This document shows positions 17,705 through 25,439 of a stretch of 64,000 bases of DNA, piece after piece. The number at the start of each line of letters is the position of its first letter. The stretch's first letter is position 1. The notes under the pieces were generated by a model. That model searched no databases. It saw only the letters and a program-made list of their open reading frames with translations, and had not been told where the DNA came from. This stretch comes from Sva-07 sp963716095 (lineage in GTDB: Bacteria > Actinomycetota > Acidimicrobiia > Acidimicrobiales > Ilumatobacteraceae): assembly GCA_963716095.1 (NCBI GenBank), contig CAVQSV010000002.1, forward strand, positions 62,001 to 126,000. Direction: 5' to 3'. Position numbers and translations under genes: made by a program.

Positions 17705-17732
17705 AATATAGCGGAGATGTTTGCGATCGCAA
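17705..17732 (-). promoter_or_regulatory. yceI promoter with TTGCGATCGCAA operator
   Basis: On the minus strand, -35 TTGCGA (17732-17727), a 16-base spacer and -10 TATATT (17710-17705). The perfect 12-bp palindrome TTGCGATCGCAA (17721-17732) covers the -35 box, as expected for a MarR- or TetR-like repressor site. No regulator gene is adjacent. Confidence 0.65.
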
Positions 17733-17823
17733 CAAAAGTTGTCCGAAACGTGCGCAGACCAGCCCGCCGGCGACGCCGGCACGCACATTTTTCGGTTCGG
17801 GGGCGGGTGAGGGGTGGGGCTGG

Positions 17824-18693
17824 TCAGGGGCGAGAGGTGGGGGTGCGGGGGACCTCCACCTGGGTTTGCCACAGCGCACCCGTGGCTCTCCCTGCGACGT
17901 CGTCGGGGTGAGAACCGTCGGCGGTGAGTGCGTACAGCGTGCGACCGTCGGCGCCGCCGAGCATGCAGGCGTACACGTTGTTCGGCGTTGCCAGCTGCTG
18001 GGCGATGTCGCCGCCCTCGCGCACTCGTACCACCTGCGCGCCGAGCGCATCGGCGAACCAGATCGCCCCGTCGGCATCGATGGTGCAGCCGTCGGGCGCC
18101 ATGCCGGGCACTTCGGCCCAGACCCGTCGATCGGTGAGGCCCCGGTCGTGGGTGATCGTGAAGGCGGTGTAGCGGGCACCCATCGACTCGCCGACGATCA
18201 GCGTCGAGCCGTCGTCGGTGATCACCGATCCGTTGGGGAAGAGCAGCTCGTCTGCCGCCGCGGTGACGGTGCCGTCGGCCCAGACGATCGCAAGCGTCGC
18301 CGCAGCCGGTGCCTCGCCGCCCTCGAAGTCGAAGCCGAAGTTCCCGACATACGCGTTGCCCTGCGGGCCGACGACCATGTCGTTGCAGTGTCCCGAGGCG
18401 ATTCCATCGAGGTCGGCGTGCTCCACGATCGAGCCGTCGGTTTCGCGTCGCATGACGCGCCGGTCGAGCATCGACACGAACAGCAACCGCCCGTCGGGCA
18501 GCCACCCGAGGCCCGAAGGGCGGCCGCCGTACTCCACCTCCACACGGCGCTGGCGATCGTGGCCGACCGATGAGATCGTGCCCTGATAGAAGTCGCTGAA
18601 CCACAAGCGGCCAAGGTGCCATCGCGGCCCCTCGCCGAAGTCGATTCCGTCGACCACCAGCTCCCAGATGTCTGCAGCTCCGTCTTCGCTCAT
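17824..18693 (-). CDS. SMP-30 / gluconolactonase family protein
   Basis: 289-residue six-bladed beta-propeller of the SMP-30/LRE family, metal-dependent lactonases or related hydrolases. Landmarks: FGEGPRWHLGRLWFSDF with the metal Glu, PSGLGWLPDGRLLFVSM, GHCNDMVVGPQGNAYVGN with the Asn-Asp pair, LLFPNGSVITDDGSTLIVGE, and PDGCTIDADGAIWFAD. The likely reaction is hydrolysis of a sugar lactone. Its ATG overlaps the stop of the upstream GNAT gene (ATGA at 18690-18693), so the two are translationally coupled. Confidence 0.9.
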   Translation of the reverse strand: MSEDGAADIWELVVDGIDFGEGPRWHLGRLWFSDFYQGTISSVGHDRQRRVEVEYGGRPSGLGWLPDGRLLFVSMLDRRVMRRETDGSIVEHADLDGIASGHCNDMVVGPQGNAYVGNFGFDFEGGEAPAAATLAIVWADGTVTAAADELLFPNGSVITDDGSTLIVGESMGARYTAFTITHDRGLTDRRVWAEVPGMAPDGCTIDADGAIWFADALGAQVVRVREGGDIAQQLATPNNVYACMLGGADGRTLYALTADGSHPDDVAGRATGALWQTQVEVPRTPTSRP

Positions 18694-19088
18694 CCCGCCA
18701 ATCTGGCATGCGTCGACGTGAAGCGATGCAGCGGGGGATAGCCGAGTGCTGCTGCTCGCTCGGTGGCCACCCGTACCAGCTCGTTGGCAATGCCGCGCCG
18801 CCGGAACTCCTCGACGACTGCGAGCGCCACCGCGCCCTGATTGTCCACCGCTGCAGCGGCGATCAGACGCCGTTCGTGCATCGCCCCGAGGCGCAACATC
18901 TTCGGTGCGCCGAGTCGTTCGATCAGCTCGGGAAACGGAATACGTCCCCTCGACGGGCCGCGACCCGTGCAGCCACGTTCGGCGCGAAGCTCGTCGAGGA
19001 ACACACCGAGCGTGCCGCTCAGACTGGGGTGGTCCACAGCGATCACGAGGAACTGTTCGGGAGGCACCTCACGAGCTTCGAGCACCAA
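18690..19088 (-). CDS. GNAT-family N-acetyltransferase, small
   Basis: 132-residue protein with a compact GNAT-like core: LIAAAAVDNQGAVALAVVEE followed by FRRRGIANELVRVATERAAALG, matching the acetyl-CoA pyrophosphate loop R/Q-x-x-G-x-G/A. The C-terminal half beyond the acetyl-CoA site is short, so function is uncertain. Start is TTG 19088 or GTG 19085; an in-frame stop 36 bases further up excludes a longer protein. Coupled to the SMP-30 gene by an ATGA overlap. The protein is short for the family, so an undetected indel upstream cannot be excluded. Confidence 0.65.
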   Translation of the reverse strand: MVLEAREVPPEQFLVIAVDHPSLSGTLGVFLDELRAERGCTGRGPSRGRIPFPELIERLGAPKMLRLGAMHERRLIAAAAVDNQGAVALAVVEEFRRRGIANELVRVATERAAALGYPPLHRFTSTHARLAG

Positions 19089-19143
19089 CGTGTCGGGCGT
19101 GTTTCCGCAGAATCAGGAGTTGGTGACCGAACCCGACCGTCGT

Positions 19144-19172
19144 GGTTCCCGCTGCCCTGGGCACGGGGAACC
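19144..19172. repeat. GGTTCCC palindrome, inverted copy
   Basis: GGTTCCCGCTGCCC / TGGGCACGGGGAACC; its reverse complement differs by one base from the pair at 10914 and 10963. It lies in the 98-base gap between two same-strand genes, after the LLM gene's stop. Confidence 0.7.
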
Positions 19173-19186
19173 GCGAGGACCTGGCG

Positions 19187-20047
19187 TCAGTTGACGGCGC
19201 GCATCGTGTCGACCAGGGGGGCCATGGCGTCGAGGGCGGCGAGTACCTCGTCGCGCGGGCCCTGCGGCAAGCCGAAGACCGCGCGCTTCGCGCCCTTGCC
19301 GGCCAGGTCGGTCAGCTTGGCCTCGTCGGGTGGGGCACCGAAGACGCCGAGCTCGACCGTCGCCGGATCTCGGCCGATGCGTTCGCAGGCTGCTCGCACT
19401 TCGTCCCACTTGTCGAGCGCGTGGCGTCCACCGATCGGCATCCAGCCGTCGCAGAACTCGGCGATGTGGGCGGCGGTCTTCGGTCCGGCGTCGCCGCCGA
19501 GGATGATCGGTGGGCCCGGCTGCTGGGTCGGCTTCGGCCACGACCAGCTCGGCTCGATCTGCACGTATTCGCCGTCGAACGAGGCCTCGTCGTTGGCCCA
19601 CAGTTCCTTCATCGCCAGCAGGTTCTCTCGCAGGATCGCCCGACGCTGATTGTAGGCGGTGCCGTGCTGGGCCATCTCCTCCTTGTTCCAGCCGTAGCCG
19701 ACGCCGAACAGGAACCGGCCGTCCGACAGGGCATCGACACTGGCGACCTCCTTTGCCGTGTGGATCGGGTCGCGCTGGGCCACGAGGCAGATGCCGGTCG
19801 CCAGCTTCAAGGTGGTCGTCACGGCGGCGCAGGCGCCGAGCGCCACGAACGGGTCGAACGTGCGCCAGTAGAACTCAGGCAGCTCGGGAGCGCCCTCGCG
19901 GCCTCCCCACGGGGTGGCACGGCGTGTCGGGATGTGCGAATGCTCGGGGAACCAGAGCGACTCGAACCCGCGGGCTTCGACTTCGCGGGCGAGTTCGATC
20001 GCCCCGATCGTCTGGTCGGTGGGGAAGATCTCGACGCCGATGTGCAT
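19187..20047 (-). CDS. LLM-class F420-dependent oxidoreductase
   Basis: 286-residue TIM-barrel oxidoreductase of the luciferase-like monooxygenase class, of the subset that uses coenzyme F420. Typical stretches: GFESLWFPEHSHIP, FDPFVALGACAAVTTTLKLATG, RDPIHTAKEVASVDALSDGR, FGVGYGWNKEEMAQHG and PPIILGGDAGPKTAAHIAEF. Substrate not predictable. ATG 20047; it is divergent from the multicopper oxidase gene with 124 bases between, which contain the DosR-like palindrome, so both could be affected by it. Confidence 0.92.
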   Translation of the reverse strand: MHIGVEIFPTDQTIGAIELAREVEARGFESLWFPEHSHIPTRRATPWGGREGAPELPEFYWRTFDPFVALGACAAVTTTLKLATGICLVAQRDPIHTAKEVASVDALSDGRFLFGVGYGWNKEEMAQHGTAYNQRRAILRENLLAMKELWANDEASFDGEYVQIEPSWSWPKPTQQPGPPIILGGDAGPKTAAHIAEFCDGWMPIGGRHALDKWDEVRAACERIGRDPATVELGVFGAPPDEAKLTDLAGKGAKRAVFGLPQGPRDEVLAALDAMAPLVDTMRAVN

Positions 20048-20088
20048 GGCGTCGACCGTACTGCGGCGAGAGTTCCCGATTTTGATCG

Positions 20089-20108
20089 AAAGGGACCTTG
20101 GTCCCTAG
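20089..20108. promoter_or_regulatory. DosR/DevR-like palindrome
   Basis: AGGGACC-TT-GGTCCCT at 20091-20106. Aligned to the mycobacterial DosR consensus TTSGGGACTWWAGTCCCSAA it keeps both invariant GGGAC and GTCCC arms (about 13 of 20). A TAGGGT -10-like hexamer follows at 20106-20111, so the box sits where an activator of the oxidase gene would bind. Confidence 0.5.
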
Positions 20109-20171
20109 GGTCTGTCTGTCGCCGCTGCGAGGCTGCGTCCCCACACCCTTCACGACGATTGGAGAACCTGC

Positions 20172-21671
20172 GTGACCGTTCTTGAAGACTCAGCTGCGCC
20201 CAGCGCGCCCGAGAGCAAAGGCAATGGCAGCGGTGGGCTCGTGTTCATCGGTATGGCCGGTCTGCTGATCGCTCTGGTCGCCACTGTCGTGATCATCGGC
20301 CTCATCGGCCTGCTGCGCGACGAGAGCGATGGCGCAGCGAGCGGCGGGGAAGGTGCCAGCGCCGCGCCGACCACGCTCGGTCTCACCCTGTCGGAATTCA
20401 AGATCGAGGGCGAACTCGAGGCGGCGCCCGGCGACGTGTCGCTGCTCGTCACCAACAACGGCAGCCAGCAGCACAACCTCGTCGTGCGCGAAACAGGCGC
20501 CGAGAGCCCGATGCTGAACACCGGCGAGAACGCGACGCTGGCGTTGGGCACGCTCGAGGTGGGCACGTACGAGCTCTACTGCAGCGTTGCCGGTCACGCC
20601 GAGTCCGGCATGGTCGCTCCGCTCAACATCACCAACGATCCCGCCCCGACGGGCGAGGCGGCCGCAGGCGGCACCCACGACCACAACTCGCCGGACTTCG
20701 ACGCCGACGAGATGGACGCCATCATGGTCAACTCGATGCTCGAGTTCCCGGCTGAAACCGAGGGCAAGGGCAACCAGATCCTCGAACCCGAGATCCTGCC
20801 CGACGGCACGAAGCTGTTCAAGCTCGAAGCGTCGATCATCGACTGGGAGGTCGCTCCCGGCCAGATCATCGAAGGCTGGGCGTACAACGGTCAGATCCCC
20901 GGCCCCCAGATCATCGTCGACGTCGGCGACAACGTGCAGGTCGAGCTGACCAACAACACGCCGATGGGCACCGACATCCACTGGCACGGCATCCGGACCC
21001 CGAACGACCAGGACGGCGTGTCGCCGTTCACACAGGATCCGATCAAGACCGGCGAGGTCTTCACCTATGAGTTCATTGCCGACCGTGCCTCGATCGGTAT
21101 GTACCACGCCCACCTCCACTCGCAGATCTCGGTGCCGAACGGCATGTTCGGTGCCTTCCGGATCGGCGACCGTCCGTACCCCCGTGGCGAGACGATCAGC
21201 GGCATCACCATCGCCGAGGACTTCGAGCCCGACGTCGAGCTGCCGATGATCCTCAATGACGCCGGCACCGTCGGCCTCACGCTCAACGGCAAGAGCTTCC
21301 CCGGCACCGAGCCGCTCGTGCTCGAAGCCGGTGACTGGGTCGCAGCCGACTACTACAACGAGGGGCTGACGGCGCACCCGATGCACCAGCACCAGTTCCC
21401 GCAGTTGGTGTACGCGAAGGACGGCATCCCGCTCGACTACCCGTACTGGGCCGACACGGTCAACGTGTCTCCGGGTGAGCGCTACTCGGTGATCTACCAG
21501 GCCGTCGACCCCGGCGTCTGGGTCTGGCACTGCCACATCCTCACCCACGTCGAGCGTGACACCGGCATGTTCGGCATGGTCACCGCCCTCGTCGTGAACC
21601 CCGCCGAGGCAACGGCCGACGAAGCGGCCGTGGAAGAGCCGCCGGCCGAGGACACCTCCGCCGAAGGCTGA
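20172..21671 (+). CDS. Membrane-anchored cupredoxin fused to a two-domain multicopper oxidase
   Basis: 499 residues. Order: cytoplasmic tail; one membrane helix at about 18-42; a plastocyanin-like domain (about 65-160) with its own type 1 copper ligands in QQHNLVV and YCSVAGHAESGM; then two cupredoxin domains of a multicopper oxidase (about 200-480) with HWHG, YHAHLHSQ, HPMHQHQF and HCHILTHVERDTGM. Cys is present only in the second oxidase domain, the layout of type B two-domain oxidases related to nitrite reductase and small laccase. It acts outside the membrane on oxygen or possibly nitrite; the extra cupredoxin could be a built-in electron donor. GTG 20172 has GGAG seven bases upstream. 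Confidence 0.88.
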   Translation: MTVLEDSAAPSAPESKGNGSGGLVFIGMAGLLIALVATVVIIGLIGLLRDESDGAASGGEGASAAPTTLGLTLSEFKIEGELEAAPGDVSLLVTNNGSQQHNLVVRETGAESPMLNTGENATLALGTLEVGTYELYCSVAGHAESGMVAPLNITNDPAPTGEAAAGGTHDHNSPDFDADEMDAIMVNSMLEFPAETEGKGNQILEPEILPDGTKLFKLEASIIDWEVAPGQIIEGWAYNGQIPGPQIIVDVGDNVQVELTNNTPMGTDIHWHGIRTPNDQDGVSPFTQDPIKTGEVFTYEFIADRASIGMYHAHLHSQISVPNGMFGAFRIGDRPYPRGETISGITIAEDFEPDVELPMILNDAGTVGLTLNGKSFPGTEPLVLEAGDWVAADYYNEGLTAHPMHQHQFPQLVYAKDGIPLDYPYWADTVNVSPGERYSVIYQAVDPGVWVWHCHILTHVERDTGMFGMVTALVVNPAEATADEAAVEEPPAEDTSAEG

Positions 21672-21684
21672 TCGAACACCCGCC

Positions 21685-21729
21685 CGAAACCGTTACTCGT
21701 GGTGTCTGACACCACGAGTAACGGTTTCG
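21685..21729. terminator. Long perfect hairpin (GTC-T-GAC core)
   Basis: 45-bp perfect palindrome with 22-bp arms starting CGAAACCGTTACTCG and a single central base. It follows the oxidase stop by 13 bases. No U-tract follows. Same core as hairpins at 4844 and 27108. Confidence 0.75.
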
Positions 21730-21779
21730 TCGCGTTCGGGGGCAGGGCGGTCGTGGCTGCGCGTGGGAGGCTGGTCCCG

Positions 21780-22499
21780 ATGAGCCGCGCGTTCGAAGAG
21801 ATCGACCACCAGTTCACGCCGCTCGGCGAGATCAGTCTTCGCCGGCGCCTCGAACCGGTCCTGCAGGTCGACGTCTGGGAGGTCAAGCTCGGCGACGAGT
21901 TCTTGATGTCGAGCCTGTTCACGGCCAGCGAGGAGGCCGTTGCGAGCCTCGGGCTCGAGGCATGTATCGGCGATGATCTCGACGTGGTCGTCGGCGGCCT
22001 GGGGTTGGGGTACACCGCGGTGACGGCGCTGGGCGACGACCGGGTGTCCCGGCTCCAGGTGATCGAAGCCCTTCCGGAGGTGATCGGGTGGCATCGTGAC
22101 GGACTCGTTCCGCTCGGCACTCAGCTCGCCGACGACGATCGGTGCACATTGCGCCATGGCGACTTCTTCGCGCTGGTCGACGGCGGGATCGAGATCGAGA
22201 CGGACCAGGCTCGACGGTTCGACGCAATCCTGGTCGACATCGATCACACGCCGAGTCACCACCTGCATGCGTCGAATGCGAGCTTCTACGGCCCCGGCGG
22301 GTTCGGGCGTGTGTGCGATCAGCTGCGTCCGGGCGGGGTGTTCGCGCTGTGGTCCGACGATCCGCCCGACGCCGACTTCGAGGCGCTCATGGGCGAGACG
22401 TTCACCAGCGTGGTCGCCCACGTCGTCTCGTTCCCGAACCACTACACCGGCGGTGAGTCGGCCTGCACGGTCTACGTCGCACGGGCACCGGATCGGTGA
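21780..22499 (+). CDS. Spermidine-synthase-like methyltransferase-fold protein
   Basis: 239-residue protein of the polyamine aminopropyltransferase-like family. N-terminal beta-hairpin domain (TPLGEISLRRRLEPVLQVDV) then a Rossmann-like fold: LDVVVGGLGLGYTAVTAL (SAM or decarboxylated-SAM loop), LQVIEALPEVI, CTLRHGDFFALV, and FDAILVDIDHTPSHHL. Actinobacterial members often lack the residues that select putrescine, so aminopropyl transfer is not certain. ATG 21780 follows GGGAGG. Convergent with the SDR gene two bases later. Confidence 0.85.
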   Translation: MSRAFEEIDHQFTPLGEISLRRRLEPVLQVDVWEVKLGDEFLMSSLFTASEEAVASLGLEACIGDDLDVVVGGLGLGYTAVTALGDDRVSRLQVIEALPEVIGWHRDGLVPLGTQLADDDRCTLRHGDFFALVDGGIEIETDQARRFDAILVDIDHTPSHHLHASNASFYGPGGFGRVCDQLRPGGVFALWSDDPPDADFEALMGETFTSVVAHVVSFPNHYTGGESACTVYVARAPDR

Positions 22500-22500
22500 C

Positions 22501-23346
22501 TCAGTCGTCGGGTTCGGTCCGGCCGGTGAAGTCGTCCATCGTGTGATACACGCCGATGATGCGCTCGGCGATGAAGTCACGCACGTCGACGGGCACGACC
22601 CCCTTGAGCATCTCGCTGAGCATCACGGTCCTGGGGAGTACGACGAACGAGCGACCGGCCAGCATCGCCTTCCACGCTTCGTCGACGACCTCGCCGGGTT
22701 CGAGGATCGGCAGCAGCGGTGCTGACGAGGCACCGTCGAACATGCCGGTGTTGGTGTAATACGGGCAGACGGTCGTGACCTTGACGTGGTCGTGGCCCGC
22801 CTGTTTGAGCTCGAGACGGACCGAGTCGGACCATCCGATGACCGCCCACTTCGACGCGGCATAGACCGCCATCCGCGGGTTCGGTGTGAAGCCCGCTGCC
22901 GACGCGAGGTTGAGCAGTCGGCAGTCGTCGGAGGCAGCGATCATCGCCGGGAGGAATGCGTGGGCGACGTACATCGGGGCGAGTGTGTTGACGTCGATCG
23001 TGAACTTCGCGTCGCGCTCGAGGTCGGTCTCCCAGAAGTAGTGATTGCCCCGAACGACGCCGGCGTTGTTGACCAGCACATCGATACGCCCGACCTCGTC
23101 CAGCACTGCCGCAGCGGTGTCGGCGACCGCGTCGGCGTCGCTGACGTCGACGATGTAGCCGCTGATCTCGGACGTGACATCGCCACGGGCAGCGAGCTCC
23201 TCCATCGTGGCGTTGAGGGTCGACTCGTCGACGTCGAGCAGCACGACAGCGGCTGCGTGCTCGGCGATGGCGCGCTCGGCGAACAGCCGGCCCATCCCCA
23301 TTGCCGCGCCCGTGATGAGCACGTTCTTGCCCTTGACCGATTTCAC
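22501..23346 (-). CDS. Short-chain dehydrogenase/reductase next to acyl reductase
   Basis: 281-residue SDR with VLITGAAMGMGRLFAERA, LLDVDE (NAD-type acidic residue), VLVNNAGVVRG, and catalytic YAASKWAVIGWSDSV. After the core, CPYYTNTGMFDG and a C-terminal hydrophobic stretch resemble retinol- or fatty-alcohol-dehydrogenase-type SDRs that associate with membranes. Its ATG overlaps the stop of the upstream acyl-reductase-like gene by four bases, so the two proteins are made together; oxidation or reduction of a long-chain aldehyde/alcohol is a reasonable inference. Confidence 0.9.
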   Translation of the reverse strand: MKSVKGKNVLITGAAMGMGRLFAERAIAEHAAAVVLLDVDESTLNATMEELAARGDVTSEISGYIVDVSDADAVADTAAAVLDEVGRIDVLVNNAGVVRGNHYFWETDLERDAKFTIDVNTLAPMYVAHAFLPAMIAASDDCRLLNLASAAGFTPNPRMAVYAASKWAVIGWSDSVRLELKQAGHDHVKVTTVCPYYTNTGMFDGASSAPLLPILEPGEVVDEAWKAMLAGRSFVVLPRTVMLSEMLKGVVPVDVRDFIAERIIGVYHTMDDFTGRTEPDD

Positions 23347-25409
23347 GTCAGCTCCTTCGATTCGTTGTCGGCAGTCGACCGAGCGGCGAGGGCCGCCGTG
23401 CGAACCCGGTCGAAGTCGTCGTCGGTGTACGGCCCGTTGACACCCGAGATCGTTGCGAGCGCCATGCCGTGGCGGAGCCCGAGCCGGTAGATCTCCTTGA
23501 CCTTCGGCCAGCTGAGGTTGCGGCCGACGGTGAAGTTCTCGTAGCGACCTTCGAGGGCGAGCACGATCGTTTCGGCGAGGCAGGCATAGACGGTCTTGTC
23601 TGGCAGGCCGATGTCCTTCATCCGCACATCGCCGGGCAACTCGACTTCACCGGACTCGATGATCAGTACGTCGGGTCGTTTGGCGACATCCTCGGCGGAC
23701 ATGTCCAGCGGTCGGGCGACGTCGGTGATGACACATCCTGGCTTGACCCGCATGATGTCGAGCACCTTGTGGCCGGCTGCCGACGTGGCGGTGACGATCA
23801 CGTCCATGTCGGAGATGGCCGACGACGGGTTGGTGGCCACGTGGACCGTGGCCCGCGGGTTGTCGCGCTCGATGTCCTGTTTGAGCGCCAGCAGCTTTGC
23901 GGTCTCGGGAGACACGAGCCAGAGCTCGTCGGAGGCCAGCGCGAGGAGTCGGGCGCAGGCCGAGCCGATCGCCCCGGAGGCGCCGACGACCATCGCCTTG
24001 CCGTGGATCGTCCCGTCGTCATCGACCTCGGCGATCCCGAGCCGGCGCACCGCCTCGGAGGCGGCCCACAGCGCGCCCGAGGCGCTGTAGCTGTTGCCCG
24101 TGGTCACCGGAAGCGATGCCTGTTTGGCGACGGTGACCCCGGCGTCGCCGACCACCTTGGTGAAGGCTCCCAACCCCATGATCTGGGCGCCGAGCTTCTT
24201 CGACAACTCGCCGGCGGCGAGCAGACGTGAGTAGGTGAATTCCGGCGGGTGGGCGAGCATCTCCTTCGGTGTCCCTCCGACGGTGATCAGCCACCCTTCG
24301 GCTTCGTCGCCCGTCTCCGACACGATCCCGGTGACGTGGCTGTACACGAACGGTGGGATGTACGCCATCGACTTCTCGACGACGCCCGTCATCCCTGGGA
24401 TGTTCGTGAGCATTCCGAGCGGCTCGACGTTCTTGAAGTACTCGGTGGAGAGCGGGTGGATCACGAACGCGAAGCGACTCTTCCGGCGGTGGCCGTGCGG
24501 CCGGATCAGGCGGGGCTCCAGTTCGGCCGACTGGAGGAAGCTCGCGAGTGCGTCGGTCGTGACGTCGTCCCCTTCGGGCAGGGTCGCCGCCACGATCGCC
24601 TCGTACATCGCCGGGACGACCATGAAGTCGAACGGCTGCGGCGTGACGTCGACGATCAGGTCGGCGCCGAGTTCGGTCAGGGTGGCGAGGCGTTCGTCGG
24701 AGACCGTGCTCGTGATCACCGCTTTGCCGGCGAGATTCGGCAGGCCGAACCGCATCAGTTCGGAGAACGAGCCGATGATGACGTCGGCGTCCTCGGCGGC
24801 GACGTGGGCGACCTTGCCGCTCACCCAGCCAACCGGGCCGGAGACCTGGTCCTTGATGACGCCCGGGATGTGCCGCCACGCGAACTCACCGATCTCGGCG
24901 GTGGTCGCCGTCACGGGATTGGTCTTGGCCTGACCGGGCAGCAAGAGATCGTGGCCGGCTTCGTCGAAGATGATGTTGTCGGTGAACTCGCGGAGCACGG
25001 CGATGGTTCGCTCACGGGTCGTTCCGCCGACCACGACGACCCGGGCGTTGATGAAGTAGCCGGGCATCTCGGCTTCGACTCGGCGGATCGCCCATTCCTG
25101 GAAGATGTCGGCGAGCAGCGAGTCGTCTCGAACCGGAACCGGTGACGCCACCTCGGCGAACCGCGCCAGGTCGTCGCCGCGGTCGATGGAGTGTCCTGCG
25201 GCGCGAGCCTCTCGCACACCACTGATCGCGATGGCGTCGGCGCTCTCGGCCCAGCTTCGAACGCTGGTCTCCGCAGCCTCAGCGCTGCCGCTGACGCCAA
25301 CGCGGACCAGGCGGAAGCTTTCTCCCGCCAACGTGACACGTTCGTCGTAGTCCCAGTCGTCTCCCTGGAAACTGACGTTGACGATGGTCTGGTACTGGCG
25401 CGGCCCCAT
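23343..25409 (-). CDS. Acyl-ACP-reductase (AAR)-like protein with large N-terminal extension
   Basis: 688 residues. The C-terminal 370 resemble cyanobacterial long-chain acyl-[acyl-carrier-protein] reductase: FVIHPLSTEYFKNVEPLG, AQIMGLGAFTKVVGDAG, TTGNSYSASGALWAA, Rossmann loop VVGASGAIGSACARL at about 475-490, and YACLAETIVLALEGR with the cysteine (about 610) that carries the acyl group in the cyanobacterial enzyme, then VGRNLSWPKV. The first about 310 residues contain a second Rossmann-like stretch (RVVVVGGTTRERTIAVLREF) and are not part of the cyanobacterial protein. Likely product is a fatty aldehyde. Coupled by ATGA to the SDR gene. No aldehyde-deformylating oxygenase is nearby. Confidence 0.78.
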   Translation of the reverse strand: MGPRQYQTIVNVSFQGDDWDYDERVTLAGESFRLVRVGVSGSAEAAETSVRSWAESADAIAISGVREARAAGHSIDRGDDLARFAEVASPVPVRDDSLLADIFQEWAIRRVEAEMPGYFINARVVVVGGTTRERTIAVLREFTDNIIFDEAGHDLLLPGQAKTNPVTATTAEIGEFAWRHIPGVIKDQVSGPVGWVSGKVAHVAAEDADVIIGSFSELMRFGLPNLAGKAVITSTVSDERLATLTELGADLIVDVTPQPFDFMVVPAMYEAIVAATLPEGDDVTTDALASFLQSAELEPRLIRPHGHRRKSRFAFVIHPLSTEYFKNVEPLGMLTNIPGMTGVVEKSMAYIPPFVYSHVTGIVSETGDEAEGWLITVGGTPKEMLAHPPEFTYSRLLAAGELSKKLGAQIMGLGAFTKVVGDAGVTVAKQASLPVTTGNSYSASGALWAASEAVRRLGIAEVDDDGTIHGKAMVVGASGAIGSACARLLALASDELWLVSPETAKLLALKQDIERDNPRATVHVATNPSSAISDMDVIVTATSAAGHKVLDIMRVKPGCVITDVARPLDMSAEDVAKRPDVLIIESGEVELPGDVRMKDIGLPDKTVYACLAETIVLALEGRYENFTVGRNLSWPKVKEIYRLGLRHGMALATISGVNGPYTDDDFDRVRTAALAARSTADNESKELT

Positions 25410-25439
25410 AGAGGTCCCGAACCCTAATCGACCGAGAGG

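Noticed and set aside
20172..21671. Calling the copper protein a NirK nitrite reductase.
   Set aside because: The first oxidase domain lacks the type 1 cysteine expected in NirK, and HxH/HxxHxH motifs of a trinuclear centre are present. Multicopper oxidase is safer.
23343..25409. Shikimate/quinate dehydrogenase-like call for the 688-residue protein because of its Rossmann region.
   Set aside because: The cysteine motif YACLAETIV, GRN segment and IHPLSTEYFKN match acyl-ACP reductase much better.
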